Source: Syntrophales bacterium (lineage in GTDB: Bacteria; Desulfobacterota; Syntrophia; Syntrophales; UBA2210). Taken from it: a stretch of DNA of 6,324 nt. The notes beneath the pieces are model-generated. The model was not told the origin of the DNA and ran no database searches. It saw nothing but the letters and a program-made list of their open reading frames with translations. Position 1 is the first letter of the stretch. Each line of letters starts with the position of its first letter. The translations under genes and the position numbers were made by a program. Of this stretch, positions 5,371 through 6,324 are shown one piece after another. Location of the stretch: NCBI GenBank assembly GCA_030655735.1, contig JAUSPK010000124.1, positions 1 through 6,324 on the forward strand, written 5' to 3'.

Positions 5371-6324
5371 CTACGGCTCCGACTTCAGATTGTCCTGGAG
5401 ATATTCTTTAAATACAGTATAATCCGCGGACAGATGTGCCGATTCGCCTCTTCTTTTGTCAATCCCTCTCATGCTGTCGGGTACCTCCGGGGTGATGCCG
5501 AGGAGTTTCACGATCTCGTCCGGAAATTTTGCCGGATGTGCCGTCTCCAGTGACACGCAGAGGGGAAAATCACCATAGCATTCGAGATAGGTTTCAAGCC
5601 CCCTCCATCCCACCGCACCGTGGGGCTCCAAGACTATACCATATCTTTCATATGTTTTTTTGATGCACCTTTTTGTCTCTCCGTCGGAGATGCTCACAGA
5701 GAAGATATTGTTTCGCATCGCATCGATATCGGGATACCTGTGGACCATTCCCGTCCTGTCTACGGTGCCGCCGTACAACTCGAAAAAACGGGCCAGATTA
5801 CTGGGGTGCCCGACATTCATGGCGTTTGAGAGACATGCCAGTGATGGGGACACCTTTTCATATGTGCCCTTTTCGAGAAATTGTGGAAACTCGTCATTCT
5901 CGTTGGTCGGCATGACCAGTTTTTCTACCGGCAGACCCATGCGTCTCGCGTATTCGCAGCCCAGAGCGTTGCCGAAGTTTCCCGAGGGAACCGATACGAC
6001 GATACCCTCACTACTCCGGCAGAGCTGGGCATAGGCGTAGAAGTAGTAGACCATCTGCGGAAGTATCCTGCCGAAGTTTATGGAATTTGCCGAGGTGAAG
6101 CACAGATACGCAAGCGAGGGATCGGAGAATGCCTCCTTCACCAGGTTCTGGCAGTCGTCGAACTTTCCGTTGATACAGATCGAACTAACGTTGCCGCCGA
6201 TGGTGTCGAGCTGCTTTTTCTGCCGTTCGCTCACCTCTCCCTGCGGATAGAGGATAGTCACATCGATCCCCTCGATCCCCTTGAACGCCTCCCCGACCGC
6301 GCTCCCCGTATCCCCCGAGGTCGC
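5371..6324 (-). CDS. thrC: Threonine synthase, C-terminal part (cut by the right window edge)
   Basis: This PLP enzyme converts O-phosphohomoserine to threonine and phosphate, the last step of threonine synthesis in the cytoplasm. The frame is open to the edge and gives 317 residues. It begins ATSGDTGSAVGEAFKG, a conserved early motif of the family near the cofactor site. Further hallmarks follow: LYPQGEVSERQ, GGNV, GKFDDCQNLVKEAF, NSINFGRILPQ, the glycine-rich SGNFGNALG that holds the PLP phosphate, and AMNVGHPSNLARFFELYGG. This is the long type shared with the E. coli and yeast enzymes. The N-terminal third, with the PLP-binding lysine, lies outside. The stop is TAG at 5371-5373. The 99-bp gap to the HD-GYP gene holds no clear terminator. 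Nothing in the visible part looks damaged, and no functional link to the c-di-GMP genes is implied. Confidence 0.94.
   Translation of the reverse strand, partial: ATSGDTGSAVGEAFKGIEGIDVTILYPQGEVSERQKKQLDTIGGNVSSICINGKFDDCQNLVKEAFSDPSLAYLCFTSANSINFGRILPQMVYYFYAYAQLCRSSEGIVVSVPSGNFGNALGCEYARRMGLPVEKLVMPTNENDEFPQFLEKGTYEKVSPSLACLSNAMNVGHPSNLARFFELYGGTVDRTGMVHRYPDIDAMRNNIFSVSISDGETKRCIKKTYERYGIVLEPHGAVGWRGLETYLECYGDFPLCVSLETAHPAKFPDEIVKLLGITPEVPDSMRGIDKRRGESAHLSADYTVFKEYLQDNLKSEP

Noticed and set aside
1..6324. tRNA, rRNA, CRISPR arrays, insertion sequences or phage genes
   Set aside because: No such signatures were seen; the coding content is fully explained by four genes plus short gaps.

Overview
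The window looks like a chromosomal stretch from an anaerobic, sediment-type Gram-negative bacterium, most likely a deltaproteobacterium in the broad sense (Desulfobacterota or Syntrophia-like). The reasons are moderate GC, a Gram-negative-type lipoprotein signal, PAS-rich soluble signalling proteins with a PAS subtype I associate with that group, and the long-type threonine synthase. This placement is an inference from sequence style, not a database match.

Layout, left to right. Positions 1-196 are non-coding. They hold nested inverted repeats and, at the very edge, a Shine-Dalgarno sequence for a leftward gene that starts outside the window. Positions 197-1887 (minus) encode a receiver-PAS-PAS-GGDEF response regulator (diguanylate cyclase). 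Its frame breaks exactly inside the GG(D/E)EF signature at a run of seven G. One more G would restore a 563-residue protein with every catalytic motif intact. Positions 1888-2181 are a divergent control region with a good sigma70-type promoter for the rightward gene and small dyads on the leftward side. Positions 2182-3843 (plus) encode a family 5 (oligopeptide/dipeptide type) solute-binding lipoprotein with no permease or ATPase beside it. Positions 3850-5271 (minus) encode a PAS-PAS-HD-GYP protein, a predicted c-di-GMP phosphodiesterase, convergent with the binding protein and only 6 bp from it. Positions 5371-6324 (minus) are the C-terminal two-thirds of threonine synthase, thrC, cut by the right edge.

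The most interesting point is that one predicted c-di-GMP maker and one predicted c-di-GMP breaker flank a solute-binding lipoprotein and share a paralogous PAS domain (about 63 of 115 residues identical, without gaps, by hand count). This suggests an opposed pair reading the same kind of cytoplasmic signal, possibly linked to uptake of a peptide-like solute. The cyclase half appears switched off, at least formally, by the frameshift in its G tract. Whether that is a sequencing error, a decayed gene, a slippage-controlled switch or ribosomal frameshifting cannot be decided from the window. thrC looks like an ordinary metabolic neighbour.
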